NCBI GenBank assembly: GCA_002700305.1
Contig: PACZ01000051.1
Span: forward strand, 21,952 to 85,951
DNA from: Hyphomonas sp.
Lineage (GTDB): Bacteria > Pseudomonadota > Alphaproteobacteria > Caulobacterales > Hyphomonadaceae
DNA: 64,000 bases
Direction of reading: 5' to 3'
Positions within the stretch are counted from its first letter, which is position 1; each line of letters begins with the position of its first letter. Shown here piece by piece: positions 26,398-35,988 of the stretch. A model generated the notes under the pieces. That model worked only from the letters and a program-made list of their open reading frames with translations. It searched no databases and was not told the DNA's origin. The position numbers and the translations under genes were made by a program.

Positions 26398-27690
26398 ATG
26401 GCTGGCGTAGTGGTCGTAGGGGCCCAATGGGGCGACGAAGGCAAGGGCAAGATCGTCGACTGGCTGTCGAGCCGGGCGGATGTGGTTGTCCGGTTCCAGG
26501 GTGGGCACAATGCCGGCCACACGCTGGTGATCGACGGCAAGGTCTTCAAGCTGGCGCTGTTGCCGTCGGGCCTCGTCCGGGGCGGCAAGCTCTCCGTCAT
26601 CGGCAATGGGGTCGTGGTCGACCCGTGGCACATGCTGACCGAGATTGAAGGCATTCAGGGGCAGGGGGTGGAAGTCTCCCCCGAAACGCTGGTGCTGGCC
26701 GATAATGCCGCCCTGATCCTACCCTGGCACAAGGACATCGATGCCGCCCGCGAGGGCGCCCTCGGCGCCGCGCAGATCGGCACGACAAAACGCGGCATCG
26801 GCCCGGCCTATGAAGACCGTGTCGGCCGCCGGGCGATCCGGGTGGCTGATCTTGCCGATCCGGCTGCGCTCGACATGAAGATCGAACGCCTGCTGGCCCA
26901 CCACCGGCCGCTGCGGGCAGGGCTCGACCTGCCGGAGCCGGATGGCGCCAAGCTGAAAGCCGATCTGCTGGAAATCGCCCCGAAAATTCTGGCCTATGCC
27001 CAGCCGGTCTGGAAGCTGCTCGACGAGCAGGTGAAGGCTGGCAAGCGCATTCTGTTCGAAGGCGCGCAGGGCGTGATGCTGGACGTCGATCACGGCACCT
27101 ATCCGTTCGTGACCTCTTCCAATGTCGTGGCAGGGAATGCGTCGGCTGGCTCGGGTGTCGGTCCGGGCGCAATCTCTTATGTGCTTGGCCTCGCGAAGGC
27201 TTATACAACGCGCGTCGGTGCAGGGCCCTTCCCGACCGAGCAGGACAATGAGATCGGCGAACGCCTCGGCACGGTTGGCCGCGAAGTGGGTGTGAACACC
27301 GGCCGGGCGCGTCGCTGCGGCTGGTTCGACAGCGTCATGGTGCGGCAGGCTTGCGCGACCTCGGGCGTCAACGGCCTCGCCCTGACCAAGCTGGATGTTC
27401 TGGACGGGTTCGACGAGATCAAGGTCTGTGTAGCCTACAGGCTGAACGGGCAGGAGATCGATCATTATCCCGCAGGCCTGACAGACCAGGCAGCGGTCGA
27501 GCCGGTCTACGAAACCATGGAGGGCTGGAAAGGCTCCACGGCTGGGGCACGCTCCTGGGCGGACCTGCCGGCTGAGGCCGTGAAATATGTCCGGCGTCTG
27601 GAAGAACTCGTCGGCAAGCCCTGCGCCCTCGTGTCCACCAGCCCGGAACGCGAAGACGTCATCCTGATGCGTGATCCATTCGAGGGCTAA
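26398..27690 (+). CDS. purA: Adenylosuccinate synthetase
   Basis: The 430-residue enzyme begins with the GTP-binding signature QWGDEGKGK (residues 10-18, with catalytic Asp13) and has the catalytic His in GGHNAGHT, the T-T-K-R-G-I-G-P block and a late RARRCGWFD motif. It joins IMP and aspartate with GTP, the first step from IMP to AMP. The ATG at 26398 matches the family start. The gene is co-directional with the PagL-like gene, 75 bases downstream, but the functions are unrelated. Its stop overlaps the convergent SnoaL-like gene by four bases. Confidence 0.97.
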   Translation: MAGVVVVGAQWGDEGKGKIVDWLSSRADVVVRFQGGHNAGHTLVIDGKVFKLALLPSGLVRGGKLSVIGNGVVVDPWHMLTEIEGIQGQGVEVSPETLVLADNAALILPWHKDIDAAREGALGAAQIGTTKRGIGPAYEDRVGRRAIRVADLADPAALDMKIERLLAHHRPLRAGLDLPEPDGAKLKADLLEIAPKILAYAQPVWKLLDEQVKAGKRILFEGAQGVMLDVDHGTYPFVTSSNVVAGNASAGSGVGPGAISYVLGLAKAYTTRVGAGPFPTEQDNEIGERLGTVGREVGVNTGRARRCGWFDSVMVRQACATSGVNGLALTKLDVLDGFDEIKVCVAYRLNGQEIDHYPAGLTDQAAVEPVYETMEGWKGSTAGARSWADLPAEAVKYVRRLEELVGKPCALVSTSPEREDVILMRDPFEG

Positions 27691-28049
27691 GCCGGACCGT
27701 ACGCCGCGATTGAGACGCCGACTTCGCCATCTTCGTTGAAGATGAAGGTTTCTGCGACCTTCTCTTCACGGTGGTTCGTGTAGAGAATGGTCACAGCGTC
27801 GGAGCTGACAAGCACATTGTCGATCGCAAAGAACAGGGACCGGGCCCGTGAAAGGGCCTCGGTCCAATAGGTTTGCAACGCTTTCTTTCCGTGAATGGTG
27901 GTCGCGTCATTGCCCATCACCAGCGCGATGCGCGGGCTGTGGAAGACGACGTCGTCGGCATAGTGCGACAGGATACGGTCGATATCCCTGTCGTTCCATG
28001 CCGACAGCCAGTCATTGGCAAATTCTTCCGCGAAAGCGCGGCTCAGCAT
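27687..28049 (-). CDS. SnoaL-like / NTF2-fold protein linked to ccr
   Basis: The 120-residue protein has the NTF2-like pattern: [30 protein letters not shown], a W in the second helix, and a final sheet with [11 protein letters not shown]. The start codon lies two bases after the ccr stop, so the two are translationally coupled. The catalytic role is unknown. The tight coupling suggests an accessory role with crotonyl-CoA carboxylase/reductase, for example acting on an acyl-CoA side product, but this is inference. Confidence 0.82.
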   Translation of the reverse strand: MLSRAFAEEFANDWLSAWNDRDIDRILSHYADDVVFHSPRIALVMGNDATTIHGKKALQTYWTEALSRARSLFFAIDNVLVSSDAVTILYTNHREEKVAETFIFNEDGEVGVSIAAYGPA

Positions 28050-28051
28050 GA

Positions 28052-29311
28052 TCAGCTGGCCTGCCCGTTCACGGCGAGGACGTCTTCTACGGTGCGCAGG
28101 CCCGGCTTCGGAGAGGTCACCAGCACAGCCATGTTGCCCGGCAGGTGCTTGTTATCCAGCATCTTCTCGTGCGCAGCCGGAATGTCTTCCCACGGGAAGA
28201 CCTCGGACATGCCGGGGTCGATACGGCGGTTGATGACCAGGTCATTGGCGGCAGAGGCTTGCTTCAGGTTGGCGAAGTGGCTGCCCTGTACGCGCTTCTG
28301 GCGCATCCACAGGAAGCGGGCGTCCATGGTCAGGTTGAAGCCGGTCGTCCCGGCACAGATGACGACCATGCCGCCGCGTTTCACCACGAAGACGGAGACC
28401 GGGAAGGTCGACTCGCCGGGGTGTTCGAACACGATGTCGACATCCTTGTTGCCGGTGATCTCCCAGAGCGCTTTCCCGAACTTGCGGCTCTCGCGCATAT
28501 AGTCTTTGAACTCCGGCCCGTTCACCGTGGGCAGCTGGCCCCAGCAATTGAAGTCTTTCCGGTTCAGCACGCCCTTGGCGCCGAGGCTGAGCACGTGTTC
28601 CTTTTTGTCGTCACTGGACACAACGCCGATGGCATTGGCGCCGGTCACGGCGCAGAGCTGGACACCGAAACTGCCGAGGCCGCCAGACGCGCCCCAGACG
28701 AGGACGTTGTCCGCCGGCTTCACAATGTGCGGACGGTGGCCGAACAGCATGCGGTAAGCGGTGGCGAGCGTCAGCGTGTAGCAGGCGCTCTCTTCCCAGG
28801 TCAGGTGCTTCGGACGCGGCATGCACTGGCGGGCCTGAACGCGGCAGAACTGCGCGAACGATCCATCCGGCGTCTCATATCCCCAAATGCGCTGGGACGG
28901 CGAGAACATCGGATCGCCGCCATTGCACTCCTCGTCGTCGCCATCATCCTGGTTACAGTGAATGACGACTTCGTCGCCGGGCTTCACGCGTTTCACCTTG
29001 CGGCCAACGGCCCAGACGATGCCGGCGGCGTCGGAGCCGGCAATGTGATAGTCCTGTTTGTGGACGTCAAAGACGGACACAGGCTCGCCCAGGGCAGCCC
29101 AGATGCCATTATAGTTCACGCCGGCGGCCATCACGAGCACCAGCACTTCATCGGAATCGATTTCCGGTACCGGCACCTGTTCCAGCTGCATGGCGGTGGC
29201 CGGACGGCCATGACGTTCCCGGCGGATCGCCCAGGCGTACATCATTTTCGGAACGTGAAATTCGGGCGGTATTTCGCCCAACTCGTAAATGTCTTTGACT
29301 TCCCGGCTCAT
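28052..29311 (-). CDS. ccr: Crotonyl-CoA carboxylase/reductase
   Basis: The 419-residue medium-chain reductase has a GroES-like N-domain (GVNYNGIWAALGEPVSVF, AGSDAAGIVWAVG) and a nucleotide-binding domain (WGASGGLGSFGVQL). The SQRIWGYETPDGSFAQF block and the insertion after it are typical of Ccr rather than of simple quinone or enoyl reductases. Ccr reductively carboxylates crotonyl-CoA to ethylmalonyl-CoA with NADPH and CO2, the key step of the ethylmalonyl-CoA pathway for acetyl-CoA assimilation. AGGAGGAGGG precedes the ATG. It is divergent from the D-amino-acid transaminase gene, and the intergenic region holds an operator-like 15-mer also found before the mutase. Confidence 0.94.
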   Translation of the reverse strand: MSREVKDIYELGEIPPEFHVPKMMYAWAIRRERHGRPATAMQLEQVPVPEIDSDEVLVLVMAAGVNYNGIWAALGEPVSVFDVHKQDYHIAGSDAAGIVWAVGRKVKRVKPGDEVVIHCNQDDGDDEECNGGDPMFSPSQRIWGYETPDGSFAQFCRVQARQCMPRPKHLTWEESACYTLTLATAYRMLFGHRPHIVKPADNVLVWGASGGLGSFGVQLCAVTGANAIGVVSSDDKKEHVLSLGAKGVLNRKDFNCWGQLPTVNGPEFKDYMRESRKFGKALWEITGNKDVDIVFEHPGESTFPVSVFVVKRGGMVVICAGTTGFNLTMDARFLWMRQKRVQGSHFANLKQASAANDLVINRRIDPGMSEVFPWEDIPAAHEKMLDNKHLPGNMAVLVTSPKPGLRTVEDVLAVNGQAS

Positions 29312-29431
29312 GGCGGAATGCCCTCCTCCTTTGTACTTTCTGCAAAAAACCCGGTGGTGCGATCTTGGCGCAACTTCACAAGGCCCTCGGCGCGCGCCAC
29401 CTTGGCGTCATGGATGCCCCGATGCAAGTTG

Positions 29432-29446
29432 TTTTGTTGCGGTGCA
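29432..29446. promoter_or_regulatory. Operator-like 15-mer in the ccr/transaminase intergenic region
   Basis: TTTTGTTGCGGTGCA differs by one base from the reverse complement of 31041-31055 (TTTTGTTGCGGCGCA), upstream of the acyl-CoA mutase gene. It lies 30 bases before the transaminase start and about 120 bases before ccr. Confidence 0.6.
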
Positions 29447-29475
29447 CAATATCAAGCGTCAGGAGCGTGACAAAA

Positions 29476-30360
29476 ATGACAATCGGCCGGACTGTCTATC
29501 TCAACGGAAAATTCTGTCCTGTTGAGGATGCAACGATTTCCCCGTTCGACCGGGGGTTTCTGTTTGCCCATGCCGCGTATGAGGTGACCTCGGTATATGA
29601 TGGCCGTTTCATCGACCTTGAAGGGCATCTTTCTCGTCTCCGGCGTACTCTGGAGGGCATATCCATCCCCAATCCCTATGGTGATGAGAAATGGGCTGAG
29701 ATCCACTCAGACCTGGTCGACAAGAATGGGATGGAAGAAGGAACGGTCTATCTTGAGGTGACGGCCGGGGACTATGGCCTGCGCGATTTCGCTGGTCCGG
29801 AGACGTTCAAGCCAACTGTATTTGTTTACACCGATGCCCGTCCGCTGATCGGTGATCTCGCCCGGGACGGAATAAGAGCGATCACGCTGGGCGATACGCG
29901 CTGGAAACGCCGGGACATGAAGACGGTGCAGCTCCTCTCTCAGGCACTGGCTTATCGCGCAGCCCGGCAGGAAGGCGCGGAAACGGCCTTCATGATCGAA
30001 GACGGGCTGGTGACCGAGGCGGCATCGGCCAATGCCTGGATCGTCGACCCGGACGGCAAGCTGATCACGCGCGAGCTCTCTCATGCCATCCTGCCGGGCA
30101 TCACCCGCGCCGGGGTTGTCTCATTGCTCAAAAGGGAACGTCTGGAAGTGATAGAACGCGCCTTCACGCCGGAGGAGGCGGCCTCCGCCAGAGAGGTTTT
30201 CACGACATCATCTGGTGCGATCGTTGCGCCGGTCGTCGCCATCGATGGCAAGCCGGTGGGCGATGGCAAGCCGGGGCCTGTCACACGGCGGATCCAACGC
30301 CTTTATTATGAGGCGATGGGAGCTGATGTGGCTGCAGTGGCGCCCTGGGCGCTTGGCTAA
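29476..30360 (+). CDS. dat: D-amino-acid transaminase
   Basis: The 294-residue fold-type IV PLP enzyme has an early VYLNG..CPVEDATISPFDRGFLFAHAAYEVT block, the PLP lysine K149 in WKRRDMKTVQLL, E..LVTEAASAN and the cofactor loop LPGITR. These fit D-amino-acid transaminases rather than branched-chain enzymes. It exchanges amino groups between D-amino acids and 2-oxo acids, often supplying D-glutamate or D-alanine for peptidoglycan. The ATG at 29476 follows AGGAG. It is divergent from ccr and convergent with the membrane gene at 30402. Confidence 0.88.
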   Translation: MTIGRTVYLNGKFCPVEDATISPFDRGFLFAHAAYEVTSVYDGRFIDLEGHLSRLRRTLEGISIPNPYGDEKWAEIHSDLVDKNGMEEGTVYLEVTAGDYGLRDFAGPETFKPTVFVYTDARPLIGDLARDGIRAITLGDTRWKRRDMKTVQLLSQALAYRAARQEGAETAFMIEDGLVTEAASANAWIVDPDGKLITRELSHAILPGITRAGVVSLLKRERLEVIERAFTPEEAASAREVFTTSSGAIVAPVVAIDGKPVGDGKPGPVTRRIQRLYYEAMGADVAAVAPWALG

Positions 30361-30401
30361 GCGGCGCGCAAGCCAGAGAATCTGCGGTGCGGGCGCGCGG
30401 T

Positions 30402-30959
30402 TCAGCGCTCGTCCGGGGACGTGAATTCGCCTTCGATAATGTCCTCCGGGCCGTCGCCCGGGCGGCTTGCTGAATGGAAAGAAGCGTTCAGCTGGCTCGC
30501 CACGATGTTCGCCTGTCCGGCCGCCAGGCGGGCGCTGGCGAGGTTCATCAGATAAACTGCCAGCGTCGTGCCGCCCGCGATCAACAGGTCCGGCCAGCCG
30601 AAGCTGCGGGCGAGCGACGTGTCGCGGAAGAGCGCCAACACACCCAGCGTGATGATGAATATTCCCAGCAACAATCCCGTCCGTGCAGCAAAGCCCGGCC
30701 AGAAAGCGCCGGGATGGGGCATGCGGGTTTCGCCTGCAGCGCGCAGAAGCCGGATGCGCTCAATCCACGACACGACCATCATGCCGCCTGCCAGCAGCAG
30801 GAGGATCAGGAAGCTACGCTGGGTAATGGCTGCCAGCATGGCAGCCGCCGGAAACGCGACCAATGACGCCAATCGAAGGCGGAGCGCCAGCTGCAACGAG
30901 CCGGGGGACAATCCATTTGTCGGCCCGCCTGTCTGGCCACCGGAAGAAATATGTATCAT
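30402..30959 (-). CDS. Hypothetical membrane protein
   Basis: The 185-residue protein has four hydrophobic segments (about 30-45, 47-66, 91-113 and 124-146), a short basic loop between helices 2 and 3, and a polar C-terminus ending DIIEGEFTSPDER. That ending recalls small cytosolic tails of inner-membrane proteins in this group. I chose the ATG at 30959; the frame stays open upstream, but the added sequence is not membrane-like. It is divergent from the acyl-CoA mutase gene. No family is recognised. Confidence 0.65.
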   Translation of the reverse strand: MIHISSGGQTGGPTNGLSPGSLQLALRLRLASLVAFPAAAMLAAITQRSFLILLLLAGGMMVVSWIERIRLLRAAGETRMPHPGAFWPGFAARTGLLLGIFIITLGVLALFRDTSLARSFGWPDLLIAGGTTLAVYLMNLASARLAAGQANIVASQLNASFHSASRPGDGPEDIIEGEFTSPDER

Positions 30960-31037
30960 GGAGCGAATGTGGCCCTGCCCGCCTGCGGCCGCAAGACGCT
31001 TCATCCTGCGGCTTGTCAGCCTGGTTTCCGGAGGGCA

Positions 31038-31055
31038 TGTTGCGCCGCAACAAAA
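31038..31055. promoter_or_regulatory. Operator-like palindrome upstream of the acyl-CoA mutase
   Basis: TGTTGCG-C-CGCAACA (31038-31052) is a perfect dyad. Extended to 31055 it contains the 15-mer shared with the ccr/transaminase region. It lies 30 bases before the mutase ATG. Confidence 0.65.
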
Positions 31056-31081
31056 TCTCTGCGTTGGGAGGCGCATGCCCC

Positions 31082-33076
31082 ATGGCCGACAGCCAAACTT
31101 CTTTCCAGCATAATCCCGACCGGCCCTGGATCTTCCGAACCTATGCCGGCCACTCGACGGCAAAAAAGTCGAACGAACTTTACCGGATGAATCTGGGCAA
31201 GGGCCAGACGGGCCTGTCTATCGCCTTCGATCTGCCTACGCAGACGGCCTATGACGCCGACCATATTCTGGCGCGCGGCGAAGTCGGCAAGGTCGGCGTG
31301 CCGGTGAAGCATCTCGGCGACATGCGCGAGCTGATGGCCGAGCTGCCGCTGGAGCAGATGAACACGTCTATGACGATCAATGCGCCGGCCTCCTGGATGC
31401 TTGCGCTCTATGTCGCGCTGGCGGATGAGCGCGGCGATGATCGCAAGAAACTGCGCGGCACGACCCAGAACGACATCGTCAAGGAATACCTCTCTCGCGG
31501 GACCTATGTGTTCCCGCCCGAGCCATCGATGAAGCTGATCTCGGACATGGTCACCTGGTGCTATACTGAAGTGCCGAAGTGGAATCCGATGAATGTCTGC
31601 TCCTACCATCTGCAGGAAGCGGGTGCGACGCCGGAACAGGAGCTGGCCTACGCCCTCGCGACGGCGATTGCTGTGCTTGATACGGTAAAAGCCGGCGGCA
31701 AAGTTCCAGAAGAAGACTTTGAGACGGTTTTCGGTCGGATCTCATTCTTCGTGAATGCGGGGGTGCGTTTCGTTACGGAACTTTGTAAAATGCGTGCCTT
31801 TGTGGAACTTTGGGAAGAGATCGGCCGCGAACGGTATGGCGTGTCCGATCCAAAAGCGCTGCTGTTCCGCTATGGCGTGCAGGTAAACTCGCTCGGCCTC
31901 ACAGAGCCGCAGCCTGAGAACAATGTCTATCGCATCCTGATCGAAGCCCTGGCCGTGACGCTGTCCAAGAAGGCCCGCTGCCGCGCGCTGCAGCTTCCGG
32001 CCTGGAACGAAGCGCTCGGCCTGCCGCGTCCATGGGACCAGCAATGGTCGCTGCGCCTGCAGCAGATACTCGCCTACGAGACGGACCTTCTGGAATATGA
32101 AGACCTGTTCGACGGCAGCCATGTGGTCGAAAGCAAGACCGACGAGCTGAAAGAGCTGGCCCGAACAACGCTCGCCGAGATCGATGCGCGCGGCGGCGCG
32201 ACGAAGTCGATCGACTTCATGAAGGAGAGCCTTGTCGGCGCGCACATTGAGCGCGTGAAGGCCATCGAATCCGGCGATCTCACCGTTGTGGGCGTGAACC
32301 GCTACACCGAAACGGAAGAGAGCCCGCTGGGCGGCGGTGATGGCGCGATCCAGACGGTCGATCCGGCCGAGGAGATGATGCAGGTCCGTGAACTGACGGC
32401 CTGGCGTGCGAACCGCGACAATACAGCGGCCGACGCTGCGATTGCCGGCCTGAAGGAAGCCGCGAAATCGGGAACCAATATCATGGAGCCCTCCATCGCC
32501 TGCGCGAAGGCCGGCGTCACCACGGGTGAGTGGGGTGAAGCCATGCGCGAAGTGTTCGGCGAGTATCGCGGGCCCACGGGTGTGGCTGTCGTGATCAATT
32601 CCGACAGCAATGAAGACACAGATGCCGTCCGCAAGGAAGTCGACCGCGTGTCAGACGCCCTCGGCCGCCGCCTGACCTATGTGCTGGGCAAGCCGGGTCT
32701 CGATGGCCACTCGAATGGCGCCGAACAGATCGCCGCGCGCGGACGTGAGGTCGGCATGGACGTGGTCTATGAAGGCATTCGCTTTGCGCCGAACGAAATC
32801 GCCGCGCAGGCAAAGGAAGCCAATGCGCATGTCGTCGGCCTGTCGATCCTGTCGGGGAGCCACCTCGATCTCGTCCGCGAGACGCTGGCCGAGCTGCGCA
32901 AGGTCGGCCTTGATAATGTACCGGTCGTGGTCGGCGGCATCATCCCGCCGGAGGACGCCCAGGCCCTGCGCCAGATGGGCGTTGCCCGCATCTATACGCC
33001 GAAGGATTTCAAGATCACCGGCATTATGGGAGATGTTGTCGGCATCGTTGAAAAGGCCTGGCTCGTCGAGGGCTGA
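31082..33076 (+). CDS. ecm: Cobalamin-dependent acyl-CoA mutase (probable ethylmalonyl-CoA mutase)
   Basis: The 664-residue protein has a TIM-barrel substrate domain opening with a PWIFRTYAGHSTAKKSNELYR-like block, GLSIAFDLPTQ, MTINAPA and NVCSYHLQEAGATP, then a B12-binding domain with the DxHxxG lower-ligand motif at D541-G-H543..G546. This is one chain carrying both domains, as in ethylmalonyl-CoA mutase and related enzymes. Which acyl-CoA is used cannot be proved from sequence, but ccr nearby and the shared operator-like element favour ethylmalonyl-CoA to methylsuccinyl-CoA. The ATG at 31082 follows GGGAGG by 10 bases. Confidence 0.9.
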   Translation: MADSQTSFQHNPDRPWIFRTYAGHSTAKKSNELYRMNLGKGQTGLSIAFDLPTQTAYDADHILARGEVGKVGVPVKHLGDMRELMAELPLEQMNTSMTINAPASWMLALYVALADERGDDRKKLRGTTQNDIVKEYLSRGTYVFPPEPSMKLISDMVTWCYTEVPKWNPMNVCSYHLQEAGATPEQELAYALATAIAVLDTVKAGGKVPEEDFETVFGRISFFVNAGVRFVTELCKMRAFVELWEEIGRERYGVSDPKALLFRYGVQVNSLGLTEPQPENNVYRILIEALAVTLSKKARCRALQLPAWNEALGLPRPWDQQWSLRLQQILAYETDLLEYEDLFDGSHVVESKTDELKELARTTLAEIDARGGATKSIDFMKESLVGAHIERVKAIESGDLTVVGVNRYTETEESPLGGGDGAIQTVDPAEEMMQVRELTAWRANRDNTAADAAIAGLKEAAKSGTNIMEPSIACAKAGVTTGEWGEAMREVFGEYRGPTGVAVVINSDSNEDTDAVRKEVDRVSDALGRRLTYVLGKPGLDGHSNGAEQIAARGREVGMDVVYEGIRFAPNEIAAQAKEANAHVVGLSILSGSHLDLVRETLAELRKVGLDNVPVVVGGIIPPEDAQALRQMGVARIYTPKDFKITGIMGDVVGIVEKAWLVEG

Positions 33077-33092
33077 GTGCCGTAATGTTCTT

Positions 33093-33139
33093 GCCGCTTG
33101 TGCTTGTCTGCAGGCAGGCATAAGCGGCGGAAAATTTTC
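33093..33139 (+). terminator. Hairpin after the mutase gene, terminator-like
   Basis: GCCGCTTGTGC (33093-33103) pairs with GCATAAGCGGC (33118-33128) along 11 positions with one G-T wobble. It is followed by the palindrome GAAAATTTTC (33130-33139), which supplies a four-T run. It is a weak terminator or processing site. Confidence 0.6.
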
Positions 33140-33157
33140 GACTGAGGCGTCCGGACC

Positions 33158-34576
33158 ATGCCCCACTCCAATCCTTTTGAACTCGGTTGGGAAGAATGGC
33201 TGTCCCTGCCGGATCTTGGCCTGCCCGCCATCAAGGCGAAGATCGATACAGGCGCAAAGACGTCGGCCCTTCATGCCAGCGTGATCGAGCCGTTCGGTCC
33301 GGTGACCCGTCCGCAGGTCCGTTTCCTGATCCAGCCGGACCCGAATAATCCGTCCCTTGAAGTCACCTGTTCTGCGCCGGTGGTCGACCGCCGTGAAGTG
33401 ACGAGTTCCAATGGCGAAACAGAGCTGCGCTACGTGATCGAGACGGATGTCGCGATGGGGGATCGGCGCTGGCCGATCCAGCTGACGCTGACCAACCGCG
33501 AGAACATGATGTACCGCATGCTGTTCGGGCGCGGTGCCATGCAGCCGGACATGGTGGTGGACCCGAACGAATCCTTTCGCATGCCGGAGCTTTCCTACAG
33601 TCTGTACAAGGGCTTGCCGAAAAAGAAGCCGGTGAAGCGCCCGCTACGCATCGCATTGCTGACGCGGGAGCCGCACAATTATTCCAGCCAGCGTCTTGTC
33701 GAAGCGGCCCTGAAACGCGGTCATGTCATCGAGATGATCGACACCGCCCGCTGCTATATGCAGATCGGCACGCTGGACCCGCAGGTGCATTATGATGGCA
33801 AGGCCCTGCCGCGCTATGACGCCGTCATCCCACGGATCGGTGCAAAAATCACTGACTATGGAATGGCGGTGCTGAGGCAATTCTCGAATACGGGCGCGGT
33901 CTGCCTGAATGGTGCCGGCGCCATCGGCCGTTCGCGTGACAAGCTGCTGGCACAGCAGCTTTTGGCCCGGGCGAAGATCGCCATGCCGGTGACGGCTTTT
34001 GCGCACAGCCCGAAAGATACCAAGGACCTGATTGGCCTGGTCGACGGAGCACCAGTCGTCCTGAAACTGCTGACATCGACCCAGGGCAGGGGCGTGGTGC
34101 TGGCGGAAACGCGCAAAGCCGCCGAGAGTCTCGTGGATGCGTTCCGGGGGCTCGATGCGAACTTCCTGGTTCAGGAATTCGTGGAAGAGGCCGCAGGCGC
34201 CGATGTGCGGGTCTTGGTCATCGGAAACAAGGTGGTCGGGGCCATGAAGCGGCAGGCGCAGAAGGGCGAGTTTCGTTCAAACCTGCACCGTGGCGGTACG
34301 GCTTCCAGCATCCGTCTGACGGCAGAGGAACGCGAAACCGCCCGGGCCGCTGCGAGGGTGTTGGGGCTGAATGTGGCGGGTGTCGACCTGTTGCAGACAA
34401 AGGACGGGCCGAAAGTTCTGGAGGTCAATTCCTCTCCCGGCCTTGAGGGAATCGAAAGCGCGACGGGCAAGGACATTGCCGGAAAGGTGATTGAACACCT
34501 CGAGCGTCAGGTGCGTCCGCTTTCCAGTGACCGGGAATCGGCGACACGGAACAAGCGCCGCATCAACGTGAGCTGA
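33158..34576 (+). CDS. Retropepsin-like domain fused to RimK-type ATP-grasp ligase
   Basis: The 472-residue protein has two parts. Residues 1-150 form an aspartic-protease-like domain with [12 protein letters not shown] (D30-T-G-A33), as in the ATP-dependent zinc protease family (PF05618). Residues 165-460 are a RimK-like ligase: a [18 protein letters not shown] helix, [18 protein letters not shown] (phosphate-binding loop), [30 protein letters not shown] and [13 protein letters not shown] with the metal ligands. RimK enzymes add glutamate residues to protein C-termini. In the fusion the first domain may recognise or trim the substrate. Target unknown. Confidence 0.88.
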   Translation: MPHSNPFELGWEEWLSLPDLGLPAIKAKIDTGAKTSALHASVIEPFGPVTRPQVRFLIQPDPNNPSLEVTCSAPVVDRREVTSSNGETELRYVIETDVAMGDRRWPIQLTLTNRENMMYRMLFGRGAMQPDMVVDPNESFRMPELSYSLYKGLPKKKPVKRPLRIALLTREPHNYSSQRLVEAALKRGHVIEMIDTARCYMQIGTLDPQVHYDGKALPRYDAVIPRIGAKITDYGMAVLRQFSNTGAVCLNGAGAIGRSRDKLLAQQLLARAKIAMPVTAFAHSPKDTKDLIGLVDGAPVVLKLLTSTQGRGVVLAETRKAAESLVDAFRGLDANFLVQEFVEEAAGADVRVLVIGNKVVGAMKRQAQKGEFRSNLHRGGTASSIRLTAEERETARAAARVLGLNVAGVDLLQTKDGPKVLEVNSSPGLEGIESATGKDIAGKVIEHLERQVRPLSSDRESATRNKRRINVS

Positions 34577-35831
34577 ACAGTTTGCCCTTTTCCGTGATCA
34601 GGATGATCACGAGAGACGAGGCACCCAGGCAAACGAAGCCGAGCATCAGAGGGATGGTGGAGCCATTATACTGGCTGCCGATCAACATGCCGATCAGGCT
34701 GGAGACGGTTGTCGTGGCAAAGCCATAAGCTGCCGACGCTGTGCCGGCGATCGCGCCAAGCGGCTCCATGGCCAAGGCCGAAAAGTTCGAGCCCAGCAGG
34801 CCGAAACAGGCGAACGTCAGAATGAACAGCGGATAGAACCAGAGCAGGCTCTCGCCGAGAGAGAAGGTGATGAGTGCCGAAAGCGCAGACAGGCCGGTGA
34901 ACAGTAGCAAGGCGGCATGGCTGATCCGGCGCATGCCGATCTTCTCAACCAGCCGAGAATTGGTGAAATTCGCCACTGCCAGCATGCCGGCGATCCCGGA
35001 GAACCAGAGGACGAAGTCTTCTCCCCGGCCGAACACTTCGCGGAAAACCTGTTCGGACGTTGCGATGAAAGAGAATAGGGCACCAAACACGATGCCGGAT
35101 GCACACATATAGCCGAATGTGATGGGGGTCCGGACCACTTGTGCATACGCCCCAAGCGCATTGCCCAGATTCAGAGGGCGGCGCTGGTCTGCCGGCAGGG
35201 TTTCGGGCAAGCGTAGCCACGTCCAGCCGAGCATGACCAGGCCGAATGCGACCAGTGTGCCGAATATCCACTCCCAGGGTGCCACGAGAAGAATGATCTG
35301 GCCGACGCCCGGGGCGACAATCGGAACGATCATGAAAATGGTCATGACGAGCGACATGAAACGCGCCATCTGCCGTCCGGCAAAGAGATCGCGGACGACG
35401 GATACGGCTACCAGCCGGGCACCGGATGAGAAGACGCCCTGGATAAAGCGGGCGGCCAGCAGGGCGTGGAATTCCCGGAGTGTGACACACAGGCCGGCCA
35501 TCAATATGTAGCCGGTCAGACTGATGAAGAGTGGGCCGCGGCGTCCGAACCGGTCGGTGATCGGGCCCCACAGGAGTTGCGGGGCGCCAAACCCGAGGAT
35601 GTAAGCGAAGATAATCAGCTGCTGGCGGTTATCGCTTTCAACGCCTTCGGCCGTCAGACCGACATCATGCGCAATCTGGTTCAGCGCGGGCAGCATGATG
35701 TCGATGGCGAGTGCGTTCAGCGCCATGAGCCCGGCGACCATCACCACCATTTCCGAACGGCCGGGAACAGAGGCCCCGGTCTGCGTCGCAGGTGTGGGTG
35801 CTTTGGATTCGGTATCGGGCACCGTGGGCAC
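34563..35831 (-). CDS. MFS transporter, Bcr/CflA (drug resistance) type
   Basis: The 422-residue protein has 12 predicted membrane segments. The family motifs are present: [15 protein letters not shown] at helix 1, [14 protein letters not shown] in loop 2-3, and a motif C-like PGVGQIILL at helix 5. Bcr/CflA transporters export drugs and sulfonamides or amino-acid derivatives by proton antiport. The start at 35831 is a GTG. It overlaps the RimK-fusion gene by 14 bases at their 3' ends, in the convergent orientation. The substrate is unknown. Confidence 0.9.
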   Translation of the reverse strand: MPTVPDTESKAPTPATQTGASVPGRSEMVVMVAGLMALNALAIDIMLPALNQIAHDVGLTAEGVESDNRQQLIIFAYILGFGAPQLLWGPITDRFGRRGPLFISLTGYILMAGLCVTLREFHALLAARFIQGVFSSGARLVAVSVVRDLFAGRQMARFMSLVMTIFMIVPIVAPGVGQIILLVAPWEWIFGTLVAFGLVMLGWTWLRLPETLPADQRRPLNLGNALGAYAQVVRTPITFGYMCASGIVFGALFSFIATSEQVFREVFGRGEDFVLWFSGIAGMLAVANFTNSRLVEKIGMRRISHAALLLFTGLSALSALITFSLGESLLWFYPLFILTFACFGLLGSNFSALAMEPLGAIAGTASAAYGFATTTVSSLIGMLIGSQYNGSTIPLMLGFVCLGASSLVIILITEKGKLFSSR

Positions 35832-35988
35832 CTTTCGAGCGGGCAGGTTTCTGGAAAGGCTATCTGGACCTGTCAGGCGCGCATTACCAGAGCTGCGGGC
35901 AGAAAACTGTCAGCACGTTAGGGACAGCGCCCGGGTCAAAGGACTCGGACAATATGCGGACCTGTCCGACCCGGGCTGTTGCAGGGTA

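Noticed and set aside
29330-29346. TTTTTTGCAG on the ccr side, resembling the TTTGCAAA motif of short-chain acyl-CoA regulators
   Set aside because: Only part of the motif is present and there is no second copy at the required distance.
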